From Sedimentibacter sp. SX930 (lineage in GTDB: Bacteria; Bacillota; Bacilli; Lactobacillales; Aerococcaceae): 64,000 bases of DNA. A model generated the notes under the pieces. That model searched no databases and had not been told where the DNA came from. It saw only the letters and a program-made list of their open reading frames with translations. Where the stretch lies: contig MUZD01000003.1 in assembly GCA_002155105.1 (NCBI GenBank), forward strand, positions 1 to 64,000, read 5' to 3'. Below are positions 30,232 to 38,632 of this stretch, in pieces (the stretch's first letter is position 1; each line of letters begins with the position of its first letter). The position numbers and the translations under genes were made by a program.

Positions 30232-30945
30232 ATGCTTACTATACTATTCGATTTGGACGATACTTTATACGACACAGCAAGTCCGTTCTTCCAGGTGCTG
30301 GAAAATTACCGCTTGGAGAACAGCCATAACGACGAAGAAACCTTCGCACTTTTCCGCGAACATTGCGATGCGGCTTTCGATCTGTTCTCCAATGGGGATC
30401 TGTCGCTGACCGAGTCCCATATCATGCGCACACAGCATACGTTCGCCGACCTGGGCCTTGCGCTCACCAACGAAGAGGCGATGCTCTTCCAGGAAACCTA
30501 CCAAAAAAGGCAAGCAGAAATCACGTTAAGCCCAGGCATCGAGCAACTTTTGAATGAGCTGGAAAGTCGGAACATTCCGATTGCGGTCTTCACAAACGGT
30601 CCTGAAAAGCACCAGATGAAAAAATTCAATGCGCTGGGTTTGGAGAGATGGGTGCCGCCCGCACGCACCTTCATTTCCGAAAAAATCGGTTGCCCAAAAC
30701 CCTATGCCGAAGCCTTCGCGCATGTGCAGGAGGCTTTGAACGCCAGTCCTGATGAGCTGCTATTCATCGGTGACACCTACGAAACGGACATCATCGGCGG
30801 TCTGGCTGCGGGTTGGACTACTTTGTGGTATAACCATCGCCGCAAGCCGGAAGATGAAAAAGTGGTGCTGGAGCCAACCTTCTATTCTGTAGCGGAAATG
30901 CACCAAGCCATAAATGACAACATCTCAAAACGAAAGGAAATATGA
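30232..30945 (+). CDS. HAD-superfamily hydrolase (YjjG/YfnB-like nucleotidase)
   Basis: This is a phosphatase of the haloacid dehalogenase superfamily, 237 residues. Motif I is LFDLDDTLYDT with the nucleophilic Asp, motif II is VFTNG, and motif III/IV is KIGCPKPY and FIGDTYETDIIGG. The helical cap between motifs I and II places it in subfamily IA, like the house-cleaning nucleotidases YjjG/YfnB. The substrate is not predictable from sequence. ATG at 30232 has GGGAGG about 13 bases upstream, slightly long. The dehydrogenase gene follows after three bases, so the two are co-translated. Confidence 0.85.
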   Translation: MLTILFDLDDTLYDTASPFFQVLENYRLENSHNDEETFALFREHCDAAFDLFSNGDLSLTESHIMRTQHTFADLGLALTNEEAMLFQETYQKRQAEITLSPGIEQLLNELESRNIPIAVFTNGPEKHQMKKFNALGLERWVPPARTFISEKIGCPKPYAEAFAHVQEALNASPDELLFIGDTYETDIIGGLAAGWTTLWYNHRRKPEDEKVVLEPTFYSVAEMHQAINDNISKRKEI

Positions 30946-30948
30946 CTT

Positions 30949-31908
30949 ATGATCCAGACAAAATTAGCCATCATCGGGGTCGGACATGTCGGTTCCCAAG
31001 TATTGACCGACTGCAGCCACCTCAACTTATTTTCTGACATCGTCCTGATCGACAGCAACGAGGACACGGCAAGAGGCGAAGCCCTGGACCACCGCCATGC
31101 GCTGGCCGCTAGCTACCGGACACACAGCAAAATCTACGCCGGCGATTATGCGGACTGCGCGGATGCCGACGTCATCATCATTTCCGCAGGCGTCAGCGAG
31201 AAGCCTCGCCCCGGTGAGGATATGCCGCCAAGAGCGTTGATGGGCAAGGAGAATGCCGATGAAATACGCAAAATCATGGCCGGCATCACCCAGCACACAA
31301 AAGACGCCATCATCATCCTGATAACGAATCCGGTCGATACAATCACCTACATCGCCGAAAATGAGTTCGACTATCCGAAAGGCAAGATTTTCGGCACCGG
31401 AACGACTTTGGATACTTTCCGCTACCGTCAGATTGTTGCTGCCCACTATCAGGTCGATCCAAAGAGCGTCAGCGGCTACATCATGGGCGAACACGGCAGC
31501 ACCGCCTTCCCGGCTTTCAGCAGCACGACTGTGGGTGCACTCACCCTTACCCAAAGCGATGCCTTATTGGACCTTGCGGCACCATTGGACTGGGAATTCG
31601 TGACCCAAGAAGTGGTGCACACAGCTTCCGATGTCTTCAACTGGAAAGGCTGGACCAATTCAGGCATCGGGGAAGTGGCGGCAGTCTTGGCCCGCGCAGT
31701 CATGCTGGACGAGAAAAGCATCTTCCCTGTGACCGCAACCGTCGACGGCTTTTACAACTGCCATGGCGAAGCGGCCTTCAGTATGCCTTGCATCATCGGC
31801 AGGAACGGCTTGGAAAAACAGATCCCCTTGCCGCTGGATGATGAAGAATACGAAAAACTGCAACTCTCCATCAAAGATATTCAATTTACGCTGCAATCCG
31901 TGAGATAG
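30949..31908 (+). CDS. L-lactate/L-2-hydroxyisocaproate dehydrogenase family protein
   Basis: This NAD-dependent L-2-hydroxyacid dehydrogenase of the LDH/MDH family reduces a 2-oxoacid. The nucleotide site is IIGVGHVGSQVL, the catalytic residues are in LDTFRYRQIVA (Asp/Arg) and the His in MGEHGSTAFP. The active-site loop reads RPGEDMPPRALMGKEN, about three residues longer than the standard lactate dehydrogenase loop and without its usual Gln, closer to L-hydroxyisocaproate dehydrogenases. Reduction of branched or aromatic 2-oxoacids is therefore more likely than pyruvate; this is inference. It is 319 residues, directly after the HAD gene. Confidence 0.85.
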   Translation: MIQTKLAIIGVGHVGSQVLTDCSHLNLFSDIVLIDSNEDTARGEALDHRHALAASYRTHSKIYAGDYADCADADVIIISAGVSEKPRPGEDMPPRALMGKENADEIRKIMAGITQHTKDAIIILITNPVDTITYIAENEFDYPKGKIFGTGTTLDTFRYRQIVAAHYQVDPKSVSGYIMGEHGSTAFPAFSSTTVGALTLTQSDALLDLAAPLDWEFVTQEVVHTASDVFNWKGWTNSGIGEVAAVLARAVMLDEKSIFPVTATVDGFYNCHGEAAFSMPCIIGRNGLEKQIPLPLDDEEYEKLQLSIKDIQFTLQSVR

Positions 31909-31963
31909 GAAAAGCGCAACCGCATCGAGCCAATCGGCCATGATGCGGTTGCGCTTCTTTTTT
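31909..31963. terminator. intrinsic terminator between the dehydrogenase and panD
   Basis: AAGCGCAACCGCATC (31912-31926) pairs with GATGCGGTTGCGCTT (31942-31956), followed by a T run. It serves the plus-strand genes and possibly the converging pan operon. Confidence 0.88.
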
Positions 31964-31981
31964 TGTAACTATATGGACTGC

Positions 31982-32368
31982 CTACATGCTGAGTCTGCCG
32001 TGTTCTTCATATCTTGTTACTGTTGTGATGGCATTCTGCTCATCCACAAACACCACCAGCGGTTTGTGTTCCTTCGCTTCCTGTTCATCCATCATGCAGT
32101 AAGCCATGATGATGATTTTATCGGACACCTGAACGCAACGGGCAGCGGCACCATTCAAGCATATCATGCCCGAGCCGCGTTCCCCTGCGATGACGTAAGT
32201 TTCGAACCGGGCACCGTTGTCGATGTCGACGATTTGGACCTTCTCATATTCGATCAGCCCTGCGGCGTCAAGCAGATCCTTGTCGACAGTGATGCTACCC
32301 ACATAGGAAAGCTCCGCTTGGACAACGACGGCGCGGTGTATTTTACTTTTTAGCATATTTAGTTGCAT
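31982..32368 (-). CDS. panD: aspartate 1-decarboxylase
   Basis: PanD makes beta-alanine from aspartate for pantothenate. It is a pyruvoyl enzyme, and the self-cleavage site Gly24-Ser25 is present in SYVGSITVD when translation starts at ATG 32368, as is Lys9 in MLKSKIHRA. That start has GGGGGG eight bases upstream; a GTG at 32383 would disturb the numbering. The central [17 protein letters not shown] is typical and the length is 128 residues. It is the last gene of panB-panC-panD, sixteen bases after panC. Confidence 0.96.
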   Translation of the reverse strand: MQLNMLKSKIHRAVVVQAELSYVGSITVDKDLLDAAGLIEYEKVQIVDIDNGARFETYVIAGERGSGMICLNGAAARCVQVSDKIIIMAYCMMDEQEAKEHKPLVVFVDEQNAITTVTRYEEHGRLSM

Positions 32369-32383
32369 TGTTTTTCCCCCCAC

Positions 32384-33226
32384 TTATTCCGTGATAAAAT
32401 TATCGATCAGACGCGTTTTTCCGATATAGACTGCCAAAGCCACCAATACAGGTCGCTCGACGCTGTCCACTTGCTGCAGCGTACGTGCGTCCACCAACTC
32501 CACATAGTCGATCTTCGCCATTGGTTCGGCTTGGATCATTTCCGAAATGGCCTTCAGGATTTTGGCAGCATTCTGTTCTCCGTTCGCAAGCAACTGCTTG
32601 GCGACTTCGAGCGCTTGGCTCAGCACCAGTGCGGCCTTGCGCTCATCTGCTGACAGGTAACTGTTGCGCGAACTTTTGGCCAATCCGTCCTCTTCACGGA
32701 TGATTGGGCAGCCGATGACTGTGACATTCATATTGAGGTCACGGACCATCTGCTGGATGACCGCCAATTGTTGGGCGTCCTTCTGTCCGAAATAGGCACG
32801 GTCCGGCTGCACGATGTTGAACAGCTTTGTCACGACTGTGCAGACGCCCCGGAAATGGGCCGGTCTGCTCTTTCCGCACAAGCTCTCCGTCAGACCATGC
32901 ATGTCCACAAAGCTGCTGAAATCGGGATGGTACATTTCTTTCGGATTGGGATGGAAAATCAGGTCCACTCCGCTGGATTCGCACAAAGCGGCATCCTTTT
33001 CCAGATCCCTTGGATAGCTTTCCAAATCTTCGGACGGGCCGAACTGCATCGGATTCACAAAAATGCTGACGACCACCCGATCATTTTCGCTGGCGGCTTT
33101 CTGCATCAAGCTTTGATGGCCTTCATGGAGATAGCCCATCGTCGGAACAAAGCCAACCGACAAACCTTCCTTTTTCCAGGCCTTCACGGCACTGCGGATT
33201 TCTTCAACCGTTGCTGCAATCTTCAT
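32384..33226 (-). CDS. panC: pantothenate synthetase
   Basis: PanC joins pantoate and beta-alanine using ATP. The signatures are VPTMGYLHEGHQSLM with the HxGH site, VVVSIFVNPMQFGPSEDL, YFGQKDAQQLAVI and the KMSKS-like REEDGLAKSSRNSYL. The 280-residue length is normal. ATG at 33226 has GAGGGG nine bases before it, overlapping the panB stop. It is the middle gene of a complete panBCD operon. Confidence 0.97.
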   Translation of the reverse strand: MKIAATVEEIRSAVKAWKKEGLSVGFVPTMGYLHEGHQSLMQKAASENDRVVVSIFVNPMQFGPSEDLESYPRDLEKDAALCESSGVDLIFHPNPKEMYHPDFSSFVDMHGLTESLCGKSRPAHFRGVCTVVTKLFNIVQPDRAYFGQKDAQQLAVIQQMVRDLNMNVTVIGCPIIREEDGLAKSSRNSYLSADERKAALVLSQALEVAKQLLANGEQNAAKILKAISEMIQAEPMAKIDYVELVDARTLQQVDSVERPVLVALAVYIGKTRLIDNFITE

Positions 33227-33240
33227 CAGTGATTACCCCT

Positions 33241-34068
33241 CTAATATAATTTTTCGATGACCGCATCGGATAGCGCAAACGTATGCTCCGCTGCCGGAAA
33301 CGCGCCGCTTTTCACTTCGGTTATGTAGTCTTCGATTGCTGTCTGCATCTGCGGTCCTATTTCTGCATAGCGCTTGACGAATTTCGGCGTGAAATCGGAA
33401 TAGAGCCCCAGCATGTCCTGGTAGACCAACACTTGGCCGTCGCAGCCATTACCGGCACCGATGCCGATCGTTGGAATCGAGATGCTATTGGTGATCAACT
33501 CAGCCAACTTGGCCGGAATGCATTCCAGCACCACCGCAAATGCTCCTGCCGCTTCCACAGCTTTCGCTTGCTCAATCAGGCTGCGCGCCGCTTCTTCATC
33601 TTTCCCTTGGACCTTGAATCCGCCGAAAGCATTGACGGATTGGGGCGTCAGTCCGAGATGCGCCATGACCGGAATGGAAGCTTCCACGATTGCCTTTATC
33701 TGCGGGCAGACTTCAATGCCGCCTTCCAGTTTGACTGCCTGCGCCCGGCCTTCCTTGATCAGCCTGCCTGCATTTGAGACCGCATCATAGACGGAGGTCT
33801 GATAGGACATGAACGGCAGATCGCTTACGACCAACGCATCCTTTACTCCTCTGGCGACAGCTTTTGTATGGTGGATCATGTCCTCCATCGTTACCGATAA
33901 GGTGTCTTCATACCCAAGCATCACCATCCCCAGCGAATCGCCCACCAGCACCGAGTCGATCCCTGAAGCATCGATCAGTTTGGCAGTGGAATAGTCATAA
34001 GCAGTCAGCATCGTCAGACGTTCATTCTTCTGCTTGGCATTGCGGAAAGTCAAAACCGATTTCTTCAC
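33241..34068 (-). CDS. panB: 3-methyl-2-oxobutanoate hydroxymethyltransferase
   Basis: PanB makes ketopantoate from 2-oxoisovalerate and methylene-tetrahydrofolate. The characteristic motifs are [32 protein letters not shown] and [18 protein letters not shown]. The GTG at 34068 is the best start: it gives MKKSVLTF-like alignment with B. subtilis PanB (276 residues) and has GAGAGG 12 bases upstream. The GTG at 34113 overlaps the promoter and the ATG at 34080 abuts the ribosome binding site. It is the first gene of panBCD. Ketopantoate reductase is not in the window. Confidence 0.95.
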   Translation of the reverse strand: MKKSVLTFRNAKQKNERLTMLTAYDYSTAKLIDASGIDSVLVGDSLGMVMLGYEDTLSVTMEDMIHHTKAVARGVKDALVVSDLPFMSYQTSVYDAVSNAGRLIKEGRAQAVKLEGGIEVCPQIKAIVEASIPVMAHLGLTPQSVNAFGGFKVQGKDEEAARSLIEQAKAVEAAGAFAVVLECIPAKLAELITNSISIPTIGIGAGNGCDGQVLVYQDMLGLYSDFTPKFVKRYAEIGPQMQTAIEDYITEVKSGAFPAAEHTFALSDAVIEKLY

Positions 34069-34113
34069 CCGAATTCTCATCCTCTCTTCATCCCTATATA
34101 ATATATTATTCAC

Positions 34114-34142
34114 ACATTACGTTCTGCGGGGAATAATGTCAA
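34114..34142 (-). promoter_or_regulatory. promoter for panBCD
   Basis: TTGACA (34137-34142) and TAATGT (34114-34119) on the minus strand are spaced by 17 bases. The palindrome ACTGTCTTGACAGT (34180-34193) lies about 38 bases upstream of the -35 and could bind a regulator. Confidence 0.75.
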
Positions 34143-34245
34143 CTACTTTTTGAAACTGTAAGCCCTACCAAAAACATTTACTGTCTTGACAGTTGGGTAT
34201 TCCGGTTTAAAAATAGTCTGAAACGCATTCAAAATGGTATTCAAT

Positions 34246-34308
34246 CCAAAAAAATAACCTTTAGAGCGTCGAAGGAACACCGTCCTGACAACGTTTCTAA
34301 AGGTTATT
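34246..34308 (-). terminator. terminator left of the accessory region
   Basis: AATAACCTTTAGA (34253-34265) pairs with TCTAAAGGTTATT (34296-34308) around a 30-base loop, with a T-rich tract on the minus strand. No intact minus-strand gene precedes it, only the relic within 34311-34512; it marks the left edge of the variable region. Confidence 0.6.
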
Positions 34309-34377
34309 CATGTAATTATGATGGAGACGATGGGGTACGAGACCGAAAGAAAATGGGTTCTAACCCGTTGGGAAAAA

Positions 34378-34512
34378 GCCGTCGTGTAGAGGAAAAACAA
34401 AAAATTGACTTTTGTCAACTTGAACTCAATCGAACGAAGGGGTAGTACCAGGGGTAGTATCGAACAAATTTGACTGGGCAAGGCGTCCGCCTCTTTGAGG
34501 CGGATTTTTTTG
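34378..34512. repeat. direct repeat copy A with terminator hairpin
   Basis: This ~135-bp block is closely similar to copy B at 36632-36763, in the same orientation. It includes two ACTACCCCT units 12 bp apart (minus strand), a conserved TTTGACTGGGCAAGG and the hairpin TCCGCCTC/GAGGCGGA followed by T7 on the plus strand. The minus strand of its left half reads FLFFLYTTAFSQ, matching FLIFVYTTAFSK in copy B, so it may contain the relic of a winged-helix gene. Together A and B bracket the HEPN-like gene. Confidence 0.75.
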
Positions 34513-34630
34513 CCTATTGGGCAATCTACGCTCAAGAATCGAACCTCACGAGCTTGAAACTAAAAGTTGTTCTCCACCCTTGCATCAATTCCGCGACGCT
34601 CTTATATACATTCAAAAAAATTTCAGCTGT

Positions 34631-34660
34631 TTGAGACTTTTGTGTTTAATCAGCTATAAT
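34631..34660 (+). promoter_or_regulatory. promoter for the HEPN-like gene
   Basis: TTGAGA (34631-34636) and TATAAT (34655-34660) are spaced by 18 bases, 57 bases before the start codon. Confidence 0.65.
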
Positions 34661-34717
34661 GTAAGAATCAAATGCCCGATTGAAAGGAATGATGACTTTT
34701 TGGCAAAGGAGCATACA

Positions 34718-35752
34718 ATGGACAGAAACGAAAAAGAGCAACCAGAAGGAACTGGCGTTGCACAGAAAACAATAGCAGAGCAATCTGAACTTTTCGATGA
34801 AGCAACCGAAAAACTCGAGGTATTACCCGAAGAAATTGAAGAGCACCGAGCCATTACCCAAAATTTGATTATACCCCTTGGAGGTGAACCTCTCAGTGAA
34901 CAAATAGATATCAGGAACAAATCCCTGGAATCATTCGTAAGAGGATTTGCCAAGTTTTCCAAACAGTATGAAGATTTTTTCTATCAGGTGGGCCAGACAG
35001 TAGTTGCTATCTCCAGCTCTTTGGAAAAAATCCGCGTCAAATCCGCTAATATGATTGACACCAACGCGATTGAACATTCTTTTGAACTCCTTCAGGAAAT
35101 TGCTACCAAGATGGCTGAAGGAATCATGGAGGAAACAAAAGACCGGGAAGAATACGGAAAATCACGCTTACACCAATGGTCACAATTTGGATGGGCCCCC
35201 ACTGAAGGACTTATGACAATATTCCAGTCTCGTCTTTTTGTTCCTAACACGCAGGAAGAAGCCGACGAACAAATTATGAAGCTTGTCGAAAGCCACACAG
35301 ACTTACTAATTGAAGAGATGCAGAAGACCTTTGCAGATGAAGATTATATCTGCAGAAATGCTCTCGGCTGTTACGAACATAAATTATACTACGCTGCAGG
35401 CTTATCCATCTTTAGTGGAATTGAGCGGGAAATGCAGTCTTATAAGCACGCTGGATTAAATACTGGCTCTGCTTTTCTGAGAAATTTCGTAAAGAAAATG
35501 ACGCTGGATGAAGAGAATGCATATTTTCAACTGACTGAAAGCTTGACCAATATATTCGATGACCTGTATGCATCTTTTGACCGTCCCCCAAAAAATGGAA
35601 ATAGGATATCTGCTCCTGATGCCCTCAATCGCAACAGAATGGACCATGGAGCCAGCCGCGATTTGGACAAGATAGACGTGGTCAAACTATTTTTCTTTTG
35701 GACTTGTTTCGCCAATTTTCTGGAGCAAGTCCTCAAAGATGATTCCGAATAG
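34718..35752 (+). CDS. HEPN-like domain protein, candidate defence gene
   Basis: I do not recognise this 344-residue protein as a named family. The acidic, charged N-terminal third is probably helical. The C-terminal half is helical and ends with LNRNRMDHGASRDLDKIDVV followed by KLFFFWTCFANFLEQVL. The R-x4-H arrangement (RNRMDH) with an upstream Asn/Arg and a following hydrophobic helix resembles the active site of HEPN ribonucleases found in abortive-infection and toxin systems. ATG at 34718 is chosen because AAAGGAG lies six bases upstream; the open frame reaches 34517. It is a single-gene unit with its own promoter and terminator, inside a module flanked by direct repeats A and B. HEPN assignment is inference from the motif only. 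Confidence 0.6.
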   Translation: MDRNEKEQPEGTGVAQKTIAEQSELFDEATEKLEVLPEEIEEHRAITQNLIIPLGGEPLSEQIDIRNKSLESFVRGFAKFSKQYEDFFYQVGQTVVAISSSLEKIRVKSANMIDTNAIEHSFELLQEIATKMAEGIMEETKDREEYGKSRLHQWSQFGWAPTEGLMTIFQSRLFVPNTQEEADEQIMKLVESHTDLLIEEMQKTFADEDYICRNALGCYEHKLYYAAGLSIFSGIEREMQSYKHAGLNTGSAFLRNFVKKMTLDEENAYFQLTESLTNIFDDLYASFDRPPKNGNRISAPDALNRNRMDHGASRDLDKIDVVKLFFFWTCFANFLEQVLKDDSE

Positions 35753-35758
35753 ACGTTT

Positions 35759-35793
35759 ATGAGGCCGCACCTATATTGGTGAGGTCTTTTTTT
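35759..35793 (+). terminator. intrinsic terminator after the HEPN-like gene
   Basis: GGCCgCACC pairs with GGTGaGGTC around TATATT, followed by T7, eight bases after the stop. Confidence 0.8.
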
Positions 35794-35935
35794 ACTCTCC
35801 ATTTTTTTAACGCGTTATCAAACCTATTCTCATCTCTGACCTACGCTTCGTTTGTAATACCTTCTGAATCCAAGCGTTTCCCGCCTTCGTGGTCAGGATT
35901 CGGTATGCCAGTATGTATGATGAGTCCCCGTTTGT

Positions 35936-36424
35936 CTACCATGCTTCTTTCCATTTGTTTCGTTTCTGGGACTCATCCCCCAGATAATGCAGAAAAGCCT
36001 TGTTTTCTTTTGGGAAAACGTATCGGCAAGCACGGAACCAATCCAGAGTTTCCATCTGTTCCCAGTCAAAATTCAATTCTTCTTCATCCATCATCCCTTC
36101 AAGAACCCAATGGTGCAGATAAAAAACAGGGCGTCCTCTCTTCAGACGAACGTACAAAAATTCTGATTGGAATTGTAAATATTCAACATTCTCCCAGAAA
36201 ACTTCATCTATCATCATTTTCTTCATATTTCTTCCCCTAAGACTTGTCAAGGTGCACTCCAAGGCGGTTCCTTCAGGCTGGCATTTTCTCCATTCATCTT
36301 GGTCTTCCTTCAATAGCAAATCGGACAATGCTTCTTCGACGATTTGAGTCTGAGTTCTGCTCAGACCTCTTTTTGCATATACGCTTTTTAAAGCAGCAGT
36401 TAATTCGTTAATCCGTTCACTCAT
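35936..36424 (-). CDS. hypothetical protein
   Basis: This is an unrecognised protein of about 162 residues. The N-terminus (ERINELTAALKSVYAKRGLS, then TQIVEEALSDLLLKED) looks like a helical, ribbon-helix-helix-like or dimerisation segment. The rest is rich in Trp and aromatic residues (DEVFWENVEYLQF, VFYLHHWVLEG, WEQMETLDWFRACRYVF). ATG at 36424 is chosen; a GTG five codons upstream is possible and neither has a strong ribosome binding site. It faces the HEPN-like gene convergently and both lie between the direct repeats, so the pair may have moved together. Confidence 0.55.
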   Translation of the reverse strand: MSERINELTAALKSVYAKRGLSRTQTQIVEEALSDLLLKEDQDEWRKCQPEGTALECTLTSLRGRNMKKMMIDEVFWENVEYLQFQSEFLYVRLKRGRPVFYLHHWVLEGMMDEEELNFDWEQMETLDWFRACRYVFPKENKAFLHYLGDESQKRNKWKEAW

Positions 36425-36471
36425 TTTAACTACACTCACTTTCTTTCTCAGAAAATCATATTCCTATCTTC

Positions 36472-36672
36472 TTACTCGTCGTCCATCTCATCATTGTACA
36501 ATTCTATATTCAAATGTTTCATCATAGAGCGGAACTTATCAGTTGCTTCCGTTATCATTAACCCCTCCTGAGTGGTTATCGTTCCGAGGGAGTACGAGTT
36601 TACGACGAGAGGGCTAGCCGGTTTGGAAAATGCCGTCGTATAAACGAAAATCAAAAAACTGACTTTTGCCAA
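36472..36672 (-). pseudogene. relic of a winged-helix initiator-like gene
   Basis: The 66-codon frame ends with ITTQEGLMITEATDKFRSMM and KHLNIELYNDEMDDE, clearly similar to the C-terminal part of the protein at 38118-38579 (TTVQDDLMIVDATLKFQSMI, KDLKIELIDDELEE). The N-terminal winged-helix half is missing. It overlaps repeat copy B, whose counterpart in copy A has the same YTTAFS stretch but ends earlier. Confidence 0.55.
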
Positions 36673-36763
36673 ATTGAACTAAGTTGACCGAAGGGGTAGT
36701 GTAGGGGAAGTATCGAAAAAATTTGACTGGGCAAGGTCCGCCTCTTTTGAGGCGGATTTTTTG
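36632..36763. repeat. direct repeat copy B with terminator hairpin
   Basis: This is the second copy of the block at 34378-34512, same orientation, about 2.25 kb away. The best conserved parts are GCCGTCGT, CTGACTTTTG, CGAAGGGGTAGT, AGTATCGAA, AAATTTGACTGGGCAAGG and the hairpin TCCGCCTCttttGAGGCGGA with a T run. Confidence 0.75.
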
Positions 36764-36816
36764 TTGTATTATGTTATTAACGCACTACCCTTGTTTCTTG
36801 CTGTCTTTTTTGATTT

Positions 36817-37755
36817 TTAGCGAACCAAATAAAAATCGGACGCACCTTTCGGTGTCGTGCTGTACTGATAACTATTCGCGAGTTTTTTGCATTCTTCACA
36901 ATAAGATGACTGAAGTTTGAATGCTTCCTCATCCGACAGGGCAAAGTGTTCCGCAATCGGACGCAGCAACTCGGAAAACAACCCATGCGGTATATTCTGC
37001 TGCTTCAAATAATAGAAAAAAACGGATTTGATTACCCGCACTGCATTTTGATGACTGTCCAAGTGTTCTACTTGCGTACGGCCAATCCAATCGATTACTC
37101 CGGCGTAGGATTGTGGTTTCTGAATGGAACGCCGTGGCGGTCCAACCGACTGTTGATACTGTTCAAAGATATGGTTTGATGGTTGGTTATACCGATGTTG
37201 AATGCGCTGTTTTTCCATCTCAACTGCGATTAACTTCTCTCTGCGGAATACCTCGACCGCTCGCTCAAGTTGCCGATACAATTGGTTCGGCAACGGGATA
37301 CCTATGTCCAGCAATTGCAAATGTTCGTTCGGAATCAAGTTCACCGCCCTGGCATCTTTCAAAATAATCTCTTTTTCTTCCGATGTGTACGCTTTCCACT
37401 CGTACCTTTCGGCATTTCGAGCAACCTTCACCAATGATTCTTTCAGTTTATCTTTTTCTTTTTCAATACGTAGCAGGTTTTTGACATCTACAATGTTTTC
37501 TAAGCAAGTGCCACCTATCTTCAATAATTTGCCAGTGTCGCTCTTGATGACGAAAATGTTTTGGATGGGCTTACCACAAACCTTGCCGTTCAGATGCGGG
37601 TATTCGCATTTGACACTTAGTGATTTAGAAACTTTATAACTGTCTGCCAGCTGCCATTTCTCAGAAAGCAGCGGCTTACTTTCACTATCAAAAAATTCTT
37701 TCTTCTTTCTTTCAACATATGCTTCTATGTATTTCTGCTGCAAGGACAAGTCCAT
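36817..37755 (-). CDS. hypothetical protein with possible zinc-binding segment
   Basis: I do not recognise this family. From ATG 37755 (GAGG six bases upstream) the protein has 312 residues. A cysteine-containing beta-rich segment near residues 50-90 reads VKCEYPHLNGKVCGKPIQNI and then KLLKIGGTCLENIV, and a C-x2-C pair occurs near the C-terminus (YCEECKKLANS). The middle is charged and helical. The cysteine spacing suggests metal binding and possibly nucleic-acid contact, but this is inference. It lies between the initiator-like relic and two intact initiator-like genes. Confidence 0.6.
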   Translation of the reverse strand: MDLSLQQKYIEAYVERKKKEFFDSESKPLLSEKWQLADSYKVSKSLSVKCEYPHLNGKVCGKPIQNIFVIKSDTGKLLKIGGTCLENIVDVKNLLRIEKEKDKLKESLVKVARNAERYEWKAYTSEEKEIILKDARAVNLIPNEHLQLLDIGIPLPNQLYRQLERAVEVFRREKLIAVEMEKQRIQHRYNQPSNHIFEQYQQSVGPPRRSIQKPQSYAGVIDWIGRTQVEHLDSHQNAVRVIKSVFFYYLKQQNIPHGLFSELLRPIAEHFALSDEEAFKLQSSYCEECKKLANSYQYSTTPKGASDFYLVR

Positions 37756-37938
37756 AAGGCACCTCATTTTCATTGGCAAAACTGTGTTCACATCTGAAGT
37801 TTATCGTTTTTGGATTCACTTCGTCAACAACTTCAGCGTACAATGGCCTAGAACGACGTAAAGAGATTGTCCGATATCCAATAAGGCAGAGGTCGTTCAA
37901 ACCAAAAACAACTACCAAAGCGGCTTTTGATTCCCATT
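37712..37938 (-). pseudogene. possible N-terminally truncated coding fragment
   Basis: A frame without ATG reads FRGETFQWESKAALVVVFGL, LCLIGYRTISLRRSRPLYAE, VVDEVNPKTINFRCEHSF and on to a stop at 37712. It looks protein-like but begins just after a stop with no plausible initiator, and its end overlaps the next gene by 44 bases. Probably a decayed gene end. Confidence 0.3.
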
Positions 37939-38117
37939 GGAAAGTTTCGCCACGAAATATGACCCTTCCAGGTTAATACGGATGGACGAAACGCATACTG
38001 CAGATAATCCTCTTGGATGGAACAGTACAAAGCCCTGAATAATTGGTTACCTGCCACCTAAGGCACTGCAAAATCTCGCTATTCGAGATGGATTACCAAC
38101 AATCCGCACTTTGCTTG

Positions 38118-38579
38118 TTAGTCCTCATAAGTATCTTCGTCTAGTTCCTCTTCGTTTAATTGCTCTTCTAATTCGTCATCAATAAGCTCAATTTTCAAAT
38201 CCTTTATCATTGACTGAAACTTTAACGTCGCATCCACTATCATCAAATCGTCCTGAACGGTTGTCGTTCCAAATAGATTAAAGGACATCTTACTAGATTC
38301 ACTTTCTCCCTTCACAGAGATACTTCGAAGTTTCAAAGACAATTTCACAATTTCATCCATAAGGTCGCTATATTCCAACTCTTCTAAGTGCAACAAACGT
38401 CGCAACGTTTTGAAGCTCAAGTATATTGTATCCTTTTCTGCGGTGTAAAGTTTGTTGCACAATACGTAAAATACCCCCAATTCTCTTGGGTTTAACTTGT
38501 CTATGAAAAAAACCTGCGCGTTTCTCATGCATTTTTCGTCATCGATTCTCATTATTTCACTCATTCTATTTTTGTCCAT
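38118..38579 (-). CDS. winged-helix protein resembling plasmid replication initiators
   Basis: This 153-residue protein resembles the first winged-helix domain of Rep_3-type plasmid initiators: LNPRELGVFYVLCNKLY, IYLSFKTLRRLLHLEELEYS, then LMDEIVKLSLKLRSI and a beta hairpin, ending ATLKFQSMIKDLKIEL with an acidic tail. A full initiator has a second domain, so this is half-size. ATG at 38579 has GGAGG seven bases upstream. It is paralogous to the next gene and to the relic at 36472-36672. Roles such as plasmid-type replication or DNA-binding regulation are possible; the family match is by eye only. Confidence 0.6.
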   Translation of the reverse strand: MDKNRMSEIMRIDDEKCMRNAQVFFIDKLNPRELGVFYVLCNKLYTAEKDTIYLSFKTLRRLLHLEELEYSDLMDEIVKLSLKLRSISVKGESESSKMSFNLFGTTTVQDDLMIVDATLKFQSMIKDLKIELIDDELEEQLNEEELDEDTYED

Positions 38580-38632
38580 TTACTTGCCTCCTTATTAATT
38601 CAGGTCCTATTAGAACATTTCTCCAGCAAAAA

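Noticed and set aside
34378-34512. Repeat A as the attachment site of an integrase
   Set aside because: There is no adjacent tRNA end or integrase gene and the repeat is too long and diverged for a typical att core; left as a direct repeat of unknown origin.
37848-38057. 69-codon minus-strand frame upstream of the 36817 gene
   Set aside because: It competes with another open frame in the same bases, and neither has a convincing start; only the better one is kept as a fragment.
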